Of a stretch of 64,000 nucleotides of DNA, positions 14,863 to 23,667 are shown in pieces. The translations under genes were made by a program, and so were the position numbers. The stretch comes from an uncultured Faecalibacterium sp. GTDB taxonomy: Bacteria; Bacillota; Clostridia; Oscillospirales; Ruminococcaceae. Location: the NCBI GenBank assembly GCA_934539245.1, contig CAKTCK010000002.1:1-64000 (forward strand), in the 5' to 3' direction. Below the pieces are notes generated by a model, which did not search any database, was not told the origin of the DNA, and was given only the letters and a program-made list of their open reading frames with translations. The stretch's first letter is position 1. Each line of letters starts with the position of its first letter.

Positions 14863-16680
14863 TTACAGCGTGCTGTCCGTCCCATCGCCGGGGGTCTGCT
14901 CGGCAGAGTACAGCAGCATCAGATGGTTGGCCGAGTTTTCCAGCTGGCTCTTGGCCTGCCGCAGGGCGGCTTCCTCGGTCTCGTTCATCTTTTCGGGTTT
15001 ATCCTTGCGCAGGCAGCGGCGCAGGTTGGCAAGGTCGGCCTTCACGCGGGCCTTTTCGTCCTTGTCCAGCTCCTTTTTGCACTTGGAAAGCGCCTCGTCC
15101 ACCTTATAAGCCAGCACCTCGGCCTGATTGTGCAGGTCCAGACGCTCCTTGCGGCGGCTGTCCTCGGCCTCGTAGGCGGCGGCGTCTGCCATGGCGCGCT
15201 GGATCTCGTTTTCAGAAAGGTTGGTGCTGCCGGTGATGGTGATGTTCTGCTCCCGCCCGGTGGCAAGGTCTTTTGCAGATACCTTCACCACGCCGTTCAC
15301 ATCGATATCAAAGGTGACCTCGATCTGGGGCTTTGCGGAAAAGCTTGCCCGGATGCCGTTCAGCTTGAACTTGCCCAAAGACTTGTTGTCCCGCGCAAAG
15401 TGGCGCTCGCCCTGCAGAACGTTGATCTCCACGCTGGTCTGCATGGGACGGGCAGTGGTAAAGATCTGGCTCTTGCGGGTGGGGATCATGCTGTTGCGGG
15501 TGATCAGCGGGGTGGCCACCCCGCCCAGCGTCTCGATGGACAAGGTCAGCGGGGTCACATCCATCAGCACCAGCCCCTGCGCTGCCGCGCCGGTGGCACC
15601 CGCCAGCTTGCCGCCGCCCTGCAGCAGCGCACCCTGCACCGCTGCGCCCATGGCAACGCATTCGTCCGGGTTCAGGCTGTGGCTGGGCTCCTTGCCCAGC
15701 AGCTCCCGCACCTGCCGCTCCACGGCGGGCATCCGGGTGCTGCCGCCCACCAGCAGCACCTTGCCCAGCTGGCTGGCAGAGATGCCGGCATCCCGCAAGG
15801 CGTTCTGCACCGGGGTCACGGTGCGGGACAGCAGATCGCCGGTCATCATCTCGAACTGCGGACGGGACAAAGCGATATCCAAGTGATGGGGCCCGTCTTT
15901 GCCCACCGTGATAAAGGGCAGGTTCAGCTGGGCAGAGGGCGCACTGGAAAGCTCCTTCTTGGCCTTTTCCGCTTCCTCCTTCAGCCGTCCCATGGCGGCG
16001 GGGTCGCGGGTCAGGTCGATGCGGTCAGACTTTTTGAACTCTGCCACCGCGTACTCCACGATGCGCTGGTCAAAATCGTCGCCGCCCAGATGGGTGTCGC
16101 CGCCGGTGGCAAGCACCGTAAAGGTGCCGTCCTCGATCTCAATGATGGACACGTCAAAGGTGCCACCGCCAAGGTCGTAGACCAGGATCTTCTGCGCGGC
16201 TTCGTTGTCCAGGCCGTAGGCCACAGCGGCGGCGGTGGGCTCGTTGATGATGCGCAGCACGTTCAACCCCGCAATGCGGCCTGCATCCTGCGTGGCCTTG
16301 CGCTGGCTGTCGTCAAAATAGGCGGGCACGGTGATAACGGCTTCGGTGACTGGCTCACCCAGATAGCTCTCGGCGTCCCGGCGGATCTTGGCAAGGATCA
16401 TGGCGCTGATCTCCTGCGGGGCAAGATCCTTGCCGTCAATGTGCGCCCGGTAGTCCGAGCCCATGTACCGCTTGATGCTGGAGATCGTGCGCCCGGAGTT
16501 GGTGGCGATCTGTCGCTTGGCCGCACCGCCCACCAGACGCTCGCCGTCCTTGGTAAAGGCCACCACGCTGGGGGTGGTGCGCTCGCCCTCTGCATTGGTG
16601 ATGACTACGGGCTTGCCGCCCTCTACTACTGCCACACAGGAATTGGTCGTACCCAGATCAATGCCGATCACTTTGCTCAT
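14863..16680 (-). CDS. dnaK: Hsp70 chaperone DnaK
   Basis: 605 aa ATP-dependent chaperone. Seen: N-terminal [13 protein letters not shown] phosphate loop, the [18 protein letters not shown] and [14 protein letters not shown] signatures, [11 protein letters not shown], the linker-like [11 protein letters not shown] start of the substrate domain, and a helical lid rich in Lys/Glu. The C-terminal disordered tail is short and lacks the EEVD-like end of many bacterial DnaK. No grpE, dnaJ or hrcA lies nearby and no CIRCE element is visible upstream. It may be the housekeeping DnaK or a second paralogue. RBS AGAGGAAA. It follows the SseB/Sel1 gene by 82 bases on the same strand. Confidence 0.92.
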   Translation of the reverse strand: MSKVIGIDLGTTNSCVAVVEGGKPVVITNAEGERTTPSVVAFTKDGERLVGGAAKRQIATNSGRTISSIKRYMGSDYRAHIDGKDLAPQEISAMILAKIRRDAESYLGEPVTEAVITVPAYFDDSQRKATQDAGRIAGLNVLRIINEPTAAAVAYGLDNEAAQKILVYDLGGGTFDVSIIEIEDGTFTVLATGGDTHLGGDDFDQRIVEYAVAEFKKSDRIDLTRDPAAMGRLKEEAEKAKKELSSAPSAQLNLPFITVGKDGPHHLDIALSRPQFEMMTGDLLSRTVTPVQNALRDAGISASQLGKVLLVGGSTRMPAVERQVRELLGKEPSHSLNPDECVAMGAAVQGALLQGGGKLAGATGAAAQGLVLMDVTPLTLSIETLGGVATPLITRNSMIPTRKSQIFTTARPMQTSVEINVLQGERHFARDNKSLGKFKLNGIRASFSAKPQIEVTFDIDVNGVVKVSAKDLATGREQNITITGSTNLSENEIQRAMADAAAYEAEDSRRKERLDLHNQAEVLAYKVDEALSKCKKELDKDEKARVKADLANLRRCLRKDKPEKMNETEEAALRQAKSQLENSANHLMLLYSAEQTPGDGTDSTL

Positions 16681-16762
16681 ACTGTTTCCTCTGTTTCTTG
16701 TCCGCCGTGTCTGCGGGCTGATTTTTCTCCAGTCTATCTTACCGGACGGCTGTGACCATTTT

Positions 16763-17872
16763 TTAGTCCAATTGTAAAGATTCTATGTTATATGCTGCCG
16801 GAGCCGTGGGCGGCTCGTGGGTCAGCTCGTAGAGCAGCTGTTCCGCCTCCCATAACCAGCGGTCGGCGTCCGGCTCATGCTCCCGCTGCAAAATGGTAAA
16901 AGCCTGCTTTGCTTCTGCCGCCTGCGCCAGCGCCTTTTTGCGGGAGGTGTAGCGGGTCTCGTACTGCGCCAGCCGCAGGCAGACCCGGGGCGTATACTCG
17001 ATATCCGGCACCGCTGCCGCGCTCTGCCGCGCCCGGCGGTACCACAGCAGCGCCTTGCCGTTGTCGCCCCGGTTGGCGCAGTCGTCACCAAGGTTCAAAA
17101 GGGCGACAGGCTCACCGCTTTCGGCAGCGGCTTTCCACAGCTTACGCGCCTGCGCAGCGCTTTTGGACGCCCCACGTCCCTGATACAGGCACTCGCCCAG
17201 CAGCGATAGCCCGGCGGCGCTGCCCTGCTCGGCAGCTTTCTGGTAGCACTCTGCCGCTGCCGCCCAGTGCCCGGCGCGGGCGGCTTCCTTACCGGCTTCA
17301 GCTTCCTCTGCGCCGGGCCCCTCCGGGGTATGGCCCGCGTGGAGCAGACCGTTGAGCAGTGCACCATCCAGCGAGGCCGAATTGCTCCACGGGTCCAGCA
17401 CCACGCCATCGATGCCCGGGGTGTCCAGCGCCAGCTGCATGGCCTGTTCCAGTGTGCGGTCTGCCATGGGGCGGCTGCCGGTACTGCGGTCTGCACCGGC
17501 AGCCGCCACCGAGGTGAACAGCGGCAGCCAGCAGCGCCCCTTATCGTTGCGCAGCGTCCACAAGGCAAGGCCATCGGCCTTTTCCGCCGGGATGGGGTGC
17601 TCCATCCACGGGGCGGGCGCCCCCTGCGCCGAAAGCGCCGTTTGCAGCGGCACCAGCACATGGGTCTCCAGCTCCAGCGCATAGTTCAACGCACTCATCA
17701 GGGACCAGAAGCTTTCCTCGTTCTGTCCCTTGTACAGCCTCTGCACTGCTTGCTCGATGGCCGGGCAGCCGGTGCCGCGCGGGCTGTACACCGGTGCGGT
17801 GCGGCTGCGGCGGCTGCCCACCGGGCGGAAGCGTACCCCGCCGTCTGTTCGTCTTGCCATTGTGTTCACCAT
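16763..17872 (-). CDS. SseB-type N-terminal domain plus Sel1/TPR repeats
   Basis: 369 aa, cytoplasmic. The first 175 residues resemble the SseB N-terminal fold: [20 protein letters not shown] and [14 protein letters not shown] motifs. Residues about 195-300 are Sel1-type helical repeats ([60 protein letters not shown]), which usually form protein-binding solenoids. It probably scaffolds proteins. Co-transcription with dnaK is plausible from the 82-base spacing. The first ATG is only 3 bases from AGGGA, so the true start may be a few codons inside. Confidence 0.75.
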   Translation of the reverse strand: MVNTMARRTDGGVRFRPVGSRRSRTAPVYSPRGTGCPAIEQAVQRLYKGQNEESFWSLMSALNYALELETHVLVPLQTALSAQGAPAPWMEHPIPAEKADGLALWTLRNDKGRCWLPLFTSVAAAGADRSTGSRPMADRTLEQAMQLALDTPGIDGVVLDPWSNSASLDGALLNGLLHAGHTPEGPGAEEAEAGKEAARAGHWAAAAECYQKAAEQGSAAGLSLLGECLYQGRGASKSAAQARKLWKAAAESGEPVALLNLGDDCANRGDNGKALLWYRRARQSAAAVPDIEYTPRVCLRLAQYETRYTSRKKALAQAAEAKQAFTILQREHEPDADRWLWEAEQLLYELTHEPPTAPAAYNIESLQLD

Positions 17873-17895
17873 ACTTCCCTATCAATATCAGCTCT

Positions 17896-17924
17896 AGTAT
17901 AACAGGATTTGGCAGCTTGTACAA
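17896..17924 (-). promoter_or_regulatory. Predicted promoter of the SseB/Sel1-dnaK transcript
   Basis: Minus strand TTGTAC, 17-base spacer, TATACT, 24 bases before the ATG. A plus-strand TATAAT near 17970 probably serves the divergent ABC genes, though its -35 is weak. Confidence 0.6.
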
Positions 17925-18007
17925 TGCAAAACGCAGCTGCGGCACTGGATTTTCAGCATACATCGCGTTATAATAAGGTGTATTTTGACCCCGAAGGAGG
18001 AATTTTC

Positions 18008-19747
18008 TTGAACCGGATGCTTGGCTACCTGAAGGGCTACAAGCGCGAAAGCGTGCTTGCACCGCTCTTTAAGATGCTGGAAGCCACCTTTGACCTGTTT
18101 GTGCCGCTGGTCATGGCGGATATCGTCAATGTGGGCATTGCAGCACACGACCTGCATTATATTCTGGTACGGTGCGGCATTTTGCTGCTGCTGGCTTTTG
18201 TCGGCCTTACCTGCAGCCTGACCGCGCAGTACTTTTCCGCCAAGGCGGCGGTGGGCTACTCCACCGCGCTGCGGCACGCCCTGTTTGCCCATATCCAGAG
18301 CCTGAGCTTTTCAGAGATGGATACACTGGGCACCAGCACCCTTATCACCCGCATGACCAGTGACGTCAATCAGGTGCAGAGCGGGCTCAACCTGTTTTTG
18401 CGCCTGTTCCTGCGCAGCCCCTTTGTGGTGCTGGGCGCTATGGTCATGGCCTTTACGGTCAACGCCCGGGCGGCGATGATCTTTGTGGTCACCATCCCGC
18501 TGCTCAGCGTGGTGGTGTTCGGCGTGATGGTGATCACCCGGCCGCTGTACAAGACCGTGCAGACCCGGCTGGACCGGGTACTGGGTCTGACCCGCGAGAA
18601 CCTGACCGGCGTGCGCGTGGTGCGCGCCTTTGATAAGGAGCAGAGCGAGATCGAACGCTTTGAGGACGCCAACGCCCTGCTGACCGGGATGCAGCTGCAC
18701 GTCGGCCATCTTTCGGCGCTGATGAACCCGCTGACCTATGTGCTCATCAACCTTGCCATCGTGGCACTGCTGTATGTGGGCAGCATTGAGATCAACGTGG
18801 GCGGCATGGCGTCCGGCGATGTGATCGCGCTGGTGAACTACATGAACCAGATCCTTGTGGAACTGGTAAAGCTTGCCAACCTCATTGTGCAGATCAGCAA
18901 GGCGCTGGCCTGCGCAGGCCGCGTGCAGGCGGTGCTGGATACCAAACCCGGCATGACCTTCCCCGCCGAACTGCTGGGCGAGGTTGCCGCAGACAAGACC
19001 GGCGATGCCGTGCGCTTTGACCATGTAGGCCTGACCTACGCCGGCGCAGGCGCACCCAGCCTGACCGATATCAGCTTTACCGCCAAAAAGGGGCAGACCA
19101 TCGGCGTCATCGGCGGCACCGGCAGCGGCAAATCCAGCTTGGTGAACCTCATCCCGCGCTTCTACGATGCCACCGAGGGCAGCGTGGAGATCTTTGGCCG
19201 CCCGGTGCAAAGCTACCCCCGGGACGCTTTGCGCGGCCGGGTGGCGGTGGTCATGCAGAAGGCACAGCTCTTCGGCGGCACCATCCGCTCCAATCTGCTG
19301 TGGGGCAACAAGGACGCCACCGATGCCGACCTGTGGGCAGCGCTGGAAACGGCGCAGGCCGCAGACTTTGTGCGTGCAAAGCCCCTTGGGCTGGACGAGC
19401 CGGTGGAGCAGGGTGGACGCAACCTTTCCGGCGGACAGAAGCAGCGACTGACCATCGCCCGTGCGCTGGTGGGCAAGCCGGACATTTTGATCCTTGATGA
19501 CAGCGCCAGCGCACTGGACTACGCCACCGACGCCGCTCTGCGCAAGGCACTGGCGGCGCTGCCCGGAGCGCTGACCGTGTTCATCGTCAGCCAGCGTGCC
19601 GCCAGTTTGCAGCACGCCGACCAAATTTTGGTGCTGGATGACGGCCATCTGGTGGGCATCGGCACCCACAGTGCCCTGCGCAGCAGCTGCCCGGTGTACG
19701 AGGAGATCTACGAGAGCCAGTTCAAGAAAGGGGAGGCAGAAGCATGA
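18008..19747 (+). CDS. ABC exporter half-transporter 1 (degenerate ATP site)
   Basis: 579 aa: a six-helix exporter domain (residues about 1-320) and a nucleotide-binding domain. Walker A is GGTGSGKS (369-376), the signature NLSGGQ (472-477), and Walker B LILDDSAS has Asp498 where the catalytic Glu should be. TTG at 18008 is chosen for the AAGGAGG 7 bases before it. It overlaps the next half-transporter by 4 bases, so the two form a BmrCD/LmrCD-like heterodimer exporting drugs, lipids or peptides; the substrate is unknown. The non-catalytic Walker B fits the degenerate half of such pumps. Confidence 0.92.
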   Translation: MNRMLGYLKGYKRESVLAPLFKMLEATFDLFVPLVMADIVNVGIAAHDLHYILVRCGILLLLAFVGLTCSLTAQYFSAKAAVGYSTALRHALFAHIQSLSFSEMDTLGTSTLITRMTSDVNQVQSGLNLFLRLFLRSPFVVLGAMVMAFTVNARAAMIFVVTIPLLSVVVFGVMVITRPLYKTVQTRLDRVLGLTRENLTGVRVVRAFDKEQSEIERFEDANALLTGMQLHVGHLSALMNPLTYVLINLAIVALLYVGSIEINVGGMASGDVIALVNYMNQILVELVKLANLIVQISKALACAGRVQAVLDTKPGMTFPAELLGEVAADKTGDAVRFDHVGLTYAGAGAPSLTDISFTAKKGQTIGVIGGTGSGKSSLVNLIPRFYDATEGSVEIFGRPVQSYPRDALRGRVAVVMQKAQLFGGTIRSNLLWGNKDATDADLWAALETAQAADFVRAKPLGLDEPVEQGGRNLSGGQKQRLTIARALVGKPDILILDDSASALDYATDAALRKALAALPGALTVFIVSQRAASLQHADQILVLDDGHLVGIGTHSALRSSCPVYEEIYESQFKKGEAEA

Positions 19748-21519
19748 GTGCAAAAGCAAAAAACAAGCTGACCCCGCAGCAGCGCAAAGCCACCCTGAAC
19801 CGGGTGCTGCACAAAATCCGTCCGTACAGCGCCTTTGTGGTGTGCAGCCTGCTGGTGGCGGCGGTCAGCGTAGCCGCCCAGCTGTATATCCCCATCCTGT
19901 GCGGTGATGCCATTGATAAAATGCTGGGCAAGGGCAATGTAGACCTTGCCGGGGTGCTGCGCATTGCCGTAAGCATTCTGGTGGTGGCAGCCGTAGCCGC
20001 CCTTGCACAGTGGCTTCTGAGCGTGTGCAACAACCGCATCACCTTCTCGGTCAGCCGCGACCTGCGCAACGAGGCGCTGCGTAAAATTCAGACCCTGCCG
20101 CTGTCCTATCTGGACAGCCACCCCTCCGGCGATATCGTCAGCCGCATGGTGGCGGATGTGGACACCTTTGCGGACGGTCTACTGATGGGCTTCACCCAGC
20201 TGTTCTCCGGCATCCTGACCATTTTTGGCACCCTGCTGTTCATGCTGCGGGAGAACGTGCCCATCACGCTGGTGGTGGTGTGCATCACCCCGCTGAGCCT
20301 TGTGGTGGCGGGCTTTCTGGCAAAGCGCAGCTACGGCTACTTCCAGAGCCAGAGCACCGTGCGCGGCAAGCAGACCGCGCTGGTCAACGAGATGATCGAG
20401 GGTCAGAAAGTGGTGCAGGCCTTTGGGCATGAAGCCGAGAGTCTTGCCGCCTTTGACGAAGTGAACGGACAATTACAGGAGGTGAGCCTGAAGGCCATCT
20501 TCTTCTCCAGCCTGACCAACCCCGCCACCCGCTTTGTGAACAACATCGTGTACGCGGGCGTGGGTCTTGTTGGTGCGCTGTACGCCGTGCGCGGCGGCAT
20601 CACCATCGGCCAGCTGAGCGTTTTTCTGAGCTACGCCAACCAGTACACGAAGCCCTTCAACGAGATCTCGGGCGTAGTCACCGAGCTGCAAAACGCACTG
20701 GCCTGCGCCGCCCGGGTGTTTGAACTGCTGGACGCCGAAGATCAGGTGCCGGAGGCCGAAAATGCCGCCGCGTTGCAGCCGGACGGTCATGTGCAGCTGC
20801 AGGATGTGTCCTTCCGCTACCTGCCCGACCGCCCGCTCATTGAGGGGCTCTCGCTGGATGTGCAGCCCGGCCAGCGCATTGCCATCGTAGGCCCTACCGG
20901 CTGCGGCAAGACCACCCTGATCAACCTGCTCATGCGGTTCTATGATGTGAACAGCGGCAGCATCAAGGTGTCCGGCACCGATATCCGGGATGTGACCCGC
21001 GCTTCCCTGCGCGGCAGCTACGGCATGGTATTGCAGGACACTTGGCTGCGCGCCGGTACGGTGCGGGAGAACATCGCCTACGGCAAGCCGGACGCCACCA
21101 TGGACGAGGTGATCGCCGCCGCCAAGGCTGCCCACGCCCACAGCTTTATCCGCCGTCTGCCCGAGGGCTACGATACCGTCATTGCAGAGGACGGCGGCAA
21201 CATCAGTCAGGGACAAAAGCAGCTGCTCTGCATCGCCCGCGTAATGCTCTGCCTGCCGCCCATGCTGATCCTGGACGAAGCCACCTCCTCCATTGATACC
21301 CGCACCGAGGTGCGCATCCAGAAGGCTTTTGCCCGCATGATGCAGGGACGCACCAGCTTTATCGTGGCGCACCGCCTTTCCACCATCCGGGAAGCAGACG
21401 TCATCCTTGTCATGAAGGACGGCCACATCGTGGAGCAGGGCAATCACGACCAGCTGCTGGCACAGGGCGGCTTCTACGCCAAGCTCTACAACAGCCAGTT
21501 CGAGGGTGTGCAGACCTGA
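19744..21519 (+). CDS. ABC exporter half-transporter 2 (catalytic ATP site)
   Basis: 591 aa: N-terminal cytoplasmic lead, six membrane helices, then an ATPase with Walker A GPTGCGKT (383-390), the signature NISQGQ (486-491) and Walker B MLILDEATSSID (Glu512 present). The signature is altered (SQGQ for SGGQ), and this is the one that would close onto the degenerate Walker site of the partner. The heterodimer therefore has one good and one poor ATP site. Its ATG overlaps the partner's stop (ATGA). A terminator follows. Confidence 0.93.
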   Translation: MSAKAKNKLTPQQRKATLNRVLHKIRPYSAFVVCSLLVAAVSVAAQLYIPILCGDAIDKMLGKGNVDLAGVLRIAVSILVVAAVAALAQWLLSVCNNRITFSVSRDLRNEALRKIQTLPLSYLDSHPSGDIVSRMVADVDTFADGLLMGFTQLFSGILTIFGTLLFMLRENVPITLVVVCITPLSLVVAGFLAKRSYGYFQSQSTVRGKQTALVNEMIEGQKVVQAFGHEAESLAAFDEVNGQLQEVSLKAIFFSSLTNPATRFVNNIVYAGVGLVGALYAVRGGITIGQLSVFLSYANQYTKPFNEISGVVTELQNALACAARVFELLDAEDQVPEAENAAALQPDGHVQLQDVSFRYLPDRPLIEGLSLDVQPGQRIAIVGPTGCGKTTLINLLMRFYDVNSGSIKVSGTDIRDVTRASLRGSYGMVLQDTWLRAGTVRENIAYGKPDATMDEVIAAAKAAHAHSFIRRLPEGYDTVIAEDGGNISQGQKQLLCIARVMLCLPPMLILDEATSSIDTRTEVRIQKAFARMMQGRTSFIVAHRLSTIREADVILVMKDGHIVEQGNHDQLLAQGGFYAKLYNSQFEGVQT

Positions 21520-21539
21520 GTACCCCTCATAACATTAAC

Positions 21540-21573
21540 AAAAAGGAGAGATGCGGCGCATCTCTCCTTTTTG
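21540..21573. terminator. Convergent terminator of the ABC exporter and trigger-factor-like genes
   Basis: Perfect stem AAAAAGGAGAGATGC / GCATCTCTCCTTTTT with a GGC loop; A- and T-runs suit both strands. Confidence 0.9.
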
Positions 21574-21576
21574 TTA

Positions 21577-22530
21577 TCATTTATTCTCCGGTTCCTGCAC
21601 GATAGGCTCCGCCGGCGGCGGGGTGAGGGTGGAATGCTCCACCACAAAAGCCGCAGCTCTTGCCCGGGCAAGGCGCTGACGCACCTTGCGGGTGTCGTTC
21701 GCGGGGAAGGTGCACTCCCCGTCCAGCTTCTCGTCCCAGTTGGCAAGGGCGGCATTCACCTCGGCTTCGGTGGGCTGCAAGCCCTCCCGCTCAGCCACCA
21801 GCAAAAGCCCCAGCCAGCTGCGCAGCTTGCGCTCCGCCTGCTGGTGCAGCCACTGCCGGAACTGTTCCACCGTCTGCCCGCGTACCGCCAAGAACTGGTC
21901 AAAGTTGATTCCGTTTGCCTGCAGGCTCAGATTGAATTGCCGCTGCTCGGCAAAGTAGTTGCCCGCTTCCAGACGCTTGGGCACTGGTCCGGTCACCTCG
22001 TCGCCCAGCTGCCAGACCAGCTCCTTCTCTGCCCTATCCCTGGCCTGTGCGCAGCGCTTTGCGTAGAGCTCCCGGGTCACCCGGTCGCGCAGCGCAGCCT
22101 TGCCTGCGGCATCGGCGGCGCGCTCTTCATCACCATAGTTGCGGTTGATCTCCAGCTCAATGGTCAACCGGCGCAGCGGGTGTGGCTCGATGGGCTGCAC
22201 AAAGCCGGTATCCCGTCCCAGCTCCAGCGGCGGCAGGGTGTAGAACTGCGCCCCCGCCCGGAAGCCCTCGGCCTTGTTGACCGCCAGCAGTTCAAAGTCC
22301 GGGTCGGTCACCGGTACAAGCTGCTGCTCCTGCACCAGCTGCCGGTAAAGAGGGTCAAAGCCCTCTAGAATGGTGCGGTTCACCGCTGCCGTCAGCAGCT
22401 CTTCTTCGTCCTGCGGGGCATCCGGGGCAGCCTGCTCTTTTGCCAGCGCAGCCGCCAGCTCCTCCGCGCTTGCCGTGAATACCAACCGGCAGTCCCCCGG
22501 CTCAGCCATGCCGAAATGTTCCAGTTTCAT
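21577..22530 (-). CDS. Trigger-factor-like protein lacking the PPIase domain
   Basis: 317 aa. Residues about 205-270 (INFDQFLAVRGQTVEQFRQWL, then LGLLLVAEREGLQPTEAEVNAAL) resemble the C-terminal chaperone arm of trigger factor. The N-terminal part is a divergent beta/alpha domain. There is room for neither an FKBP domain nor a full ribosome-binding domain with its usual signature. No signal peptide is seen. It may be a specialised holdase. It follows the DUF3592 gene by 17 bases on the same strand, and GAGGGGAGGG precedes its ATG. Assignment to a family is tentative. Confidence 0.62.
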   Translation of the reverse strand: MKLEHFGMAEPGDCRLVFTASAEELAAALAKEQAAPDAPQDEEELLTAAVNRTILEGFDPLYRQLVQEQQLVPVTDPDFELLAVNKAEGFRAGAQFYTLPPLELGRDTGFVQPIEPHPLRRLTIELEINRNYGDEERAADAAGKAALRDRVTRELYAKRCAQARDRAEKELVWQLGDEVTGPVPKRLEAGNYFAEQRQFNLSLQANGINFDQFLAVRGQTVEQFRQWLHQQAERKLRSWLGLLLVAEREGLQPTEAEVNAALANWDEKLDGECTFPANDTRKVRQRLARARAAAFVVEHSTLTPPPAEPIVQEPENK

Positions 22531-22547
22531 GCGGTGTCCCTCCCCTC

Positions 22548-22925
22548 TCAGCGGTTCATGATGCCGACCATCAGCACCAGCAGTGCCACGCCGATGCCAA
22601 CGTACAGCAGCTCGGCACCCAACACGGACTTATCGCCCTCTACGAACATCTTCTCCGGTGCATCGGGGTCGTAGTACAGGGTGACCACACTGCCCTCGGC
22701 AAAGGGCTTGCCCTTGGCGGGCTTGGGGTACTGCAGCCGGTGGCTGCCGCCTGCGGTGGTAAACTCCAGCACATAGGCAGCGCCGTCCCGGCTCTGCACC
22801 GTGCCGCTTACCGTGGCCTGCACGCAGACGCCCTTGGTGCGCAGCTGCTGCCGCGCACGCACGCTGCGCAGCGCCATGTAAAACATGATCAGTGCGCCGA
22901 CCAGAAAAATAATCACATTCAGCAT
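22548..22925 (-). CDS. DUF3592 membrane protein
   Basis: 125 aa with a membrane helix at each end (about residues 2-18 and 103-122). A beta-rich middle carries VQATVSGTV, YVLEFTTAGGSHRLQYP and the motif VTLYYDPDAPEKMFVEG, as in the DUF3592 family. Function unknown; the middle domain is probably extracytoplasmic. It is the first of two minus-strand genes with the trigger-factor-like protein. Confidence 0.8.
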   Translation of the reverse strand: MLNVIIFLVGALIMFYMALRSVRARQQLRTKGVCVQATVSGTVQSRDGAAYVLEFTTAGGSHRLQYPKPAKGKPFAEGSVVTLYYDPDAPEKMFVEGDKSVLGAELLYVGIGVALLVLMVGIMNR

Positions 22926-23075
22926 CGTTTTCCCTCGTTTTTCCGTAATCGCCGGGCGGTGCCCGGACGTATAGCTTATTGTACCATAATCTGCCCTAAA
23001 AAGCGCCCCGCAGCCGCTATCCAGAGTGCACCAACTTTGCCGTAAAAATTTGTCGAATAATTTTGAAATTAAGCC

Positions 23076-23103
23076 TTGACATTTCTTTTGTATCTGGTAT
23101 AAT
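23076..23103 (+). promoter_or_regulatory. Consensus promoter of tRNA-Leu
   Basis: TTGACA (23076-23081), 16-base spacer, TATAAT (23098-23103), about 45 bases before the mature tRNA. Confidence 0.88.
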
Positions 23104-23147
23104 AACTATCGTTCCCGGCGCTGCGGTGCAGGAACACAACAGAATAT

Positions 23148-23234
23148 GCGGATATGGCGGAATTGGCAGACGCGTTAGATTCAGGTTCTAATCGGGGCAA
23201 CTCGGTGGAGGTTCAAGTCCTCTTATCCGCACCA
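23148..23234 (+). tRNA. tRNA-Leu (anticodon CAG)
   Basis: 87 nt with encoded CCA. Acceptor GCGGATA pairs with TATCCGC. The anticodon stem TTAGA/TCTAA holds loop TTCAGGT, giving anticodon CAG. The long variable arm is class II, as expected of leucine. The T-loop GTTCAAGTC is intact. Confidence 0.96.
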
Positions 23235-23272
23235 CAAGAAAGACAGCTTTTGATAGCTGTCTTTCTTGTTTT
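23235..23272 (+). terminator. Terminator of tRNA-Leu
   Basis: Stem CAAGAAAGACAGCT / AGCTGTCTTTCTTG starts right after the CCA end and leads into TTTTAT. Confidence 0.9.
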
Positions 23273-23304
23273 ATACGGCAATTTCTCTTTAGCAGTAACA
23301 GCGA

Positions 23305-23320
23305 ATAAGAGGACTTGAAC
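23305..23320 (-). repeat. Inverted 16-base copy of the tRNA-Leu 3' half
   Basis: ATAAGAGGACTTGAAC is the exact reverse complement of tRNA-Leu positions 23211-23226 (T-arm to acceptor). It lies about 80 bases downstream in a 277-base gap with no other gene. It is possibly a scar of integration or recombination at the tRNA. Confidence 0.6.
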
Positions 23321-23511
23321 AGCACGGCCCCGCCGCAGGTGGGGCACTCCCAACCCGTAGGAATGTCTAACGGGAGGACTGCCGCAGTCATCTGGCAGAC
23401 AGCACAAAAATCAGCGCTGATTTTTGGCGCAGGTTACGCGTTTAACCTTTGCCAACAGGCTGGTTCTGTTGTAGGATAGAATCAGAACGGCAACGGAAAG
23501 AAGGCGCAAAG

Positions 23512-23667
23512 ATGGAACAGTCTCGAGTCCGCATTGTGGATATCGCGGAGGCGTTGGGGCTCAGTACCGCCACTGTCTCCAACGTGATCCATGGCAAGAC
23601 GAAAAAGCTCTCGGACGAAACGGTGAAACGGGAAAGCACAAGGAGGCTGCCATGTCAGACTTTATGA
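23512..23667 (+). pseudogene. Remnant of a LacI-family regulator (DNA-binding helix-turn-helix only)
   Basis: The 51-aa frame opens with RVRIVDIAEALGLSTATVS, the LacI helix-turn-helix and hinge start. After about 42 residues (SDETVKR) it stops matching and ends in ESTRRLPCQTL. That last part is only the ribosome site and start of the MATE gene read in another frame, so the whole sensor domain is gone. The remnant overlaps the MATE start by 16 bases. It may still be translated, but it cannot bind an effector. It is most simply explained by a deletion that fused the regulator to the pump gene. Confidence 0.8.

Noticed and set aside
14293..16755. 820-codon open frame on the plus strand across dnaK
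   Set aside because: It lies opposite dnaK and DUF1653, whose motifs are intact; the translation has no recognisable domain.
23188..23407. Small minus-strand frames over tRNA-Leu
   Set aside because: They read through the tRNA and terminator; such RGLEPPPSCPD-like ends are a known artefact of tRNA complements.
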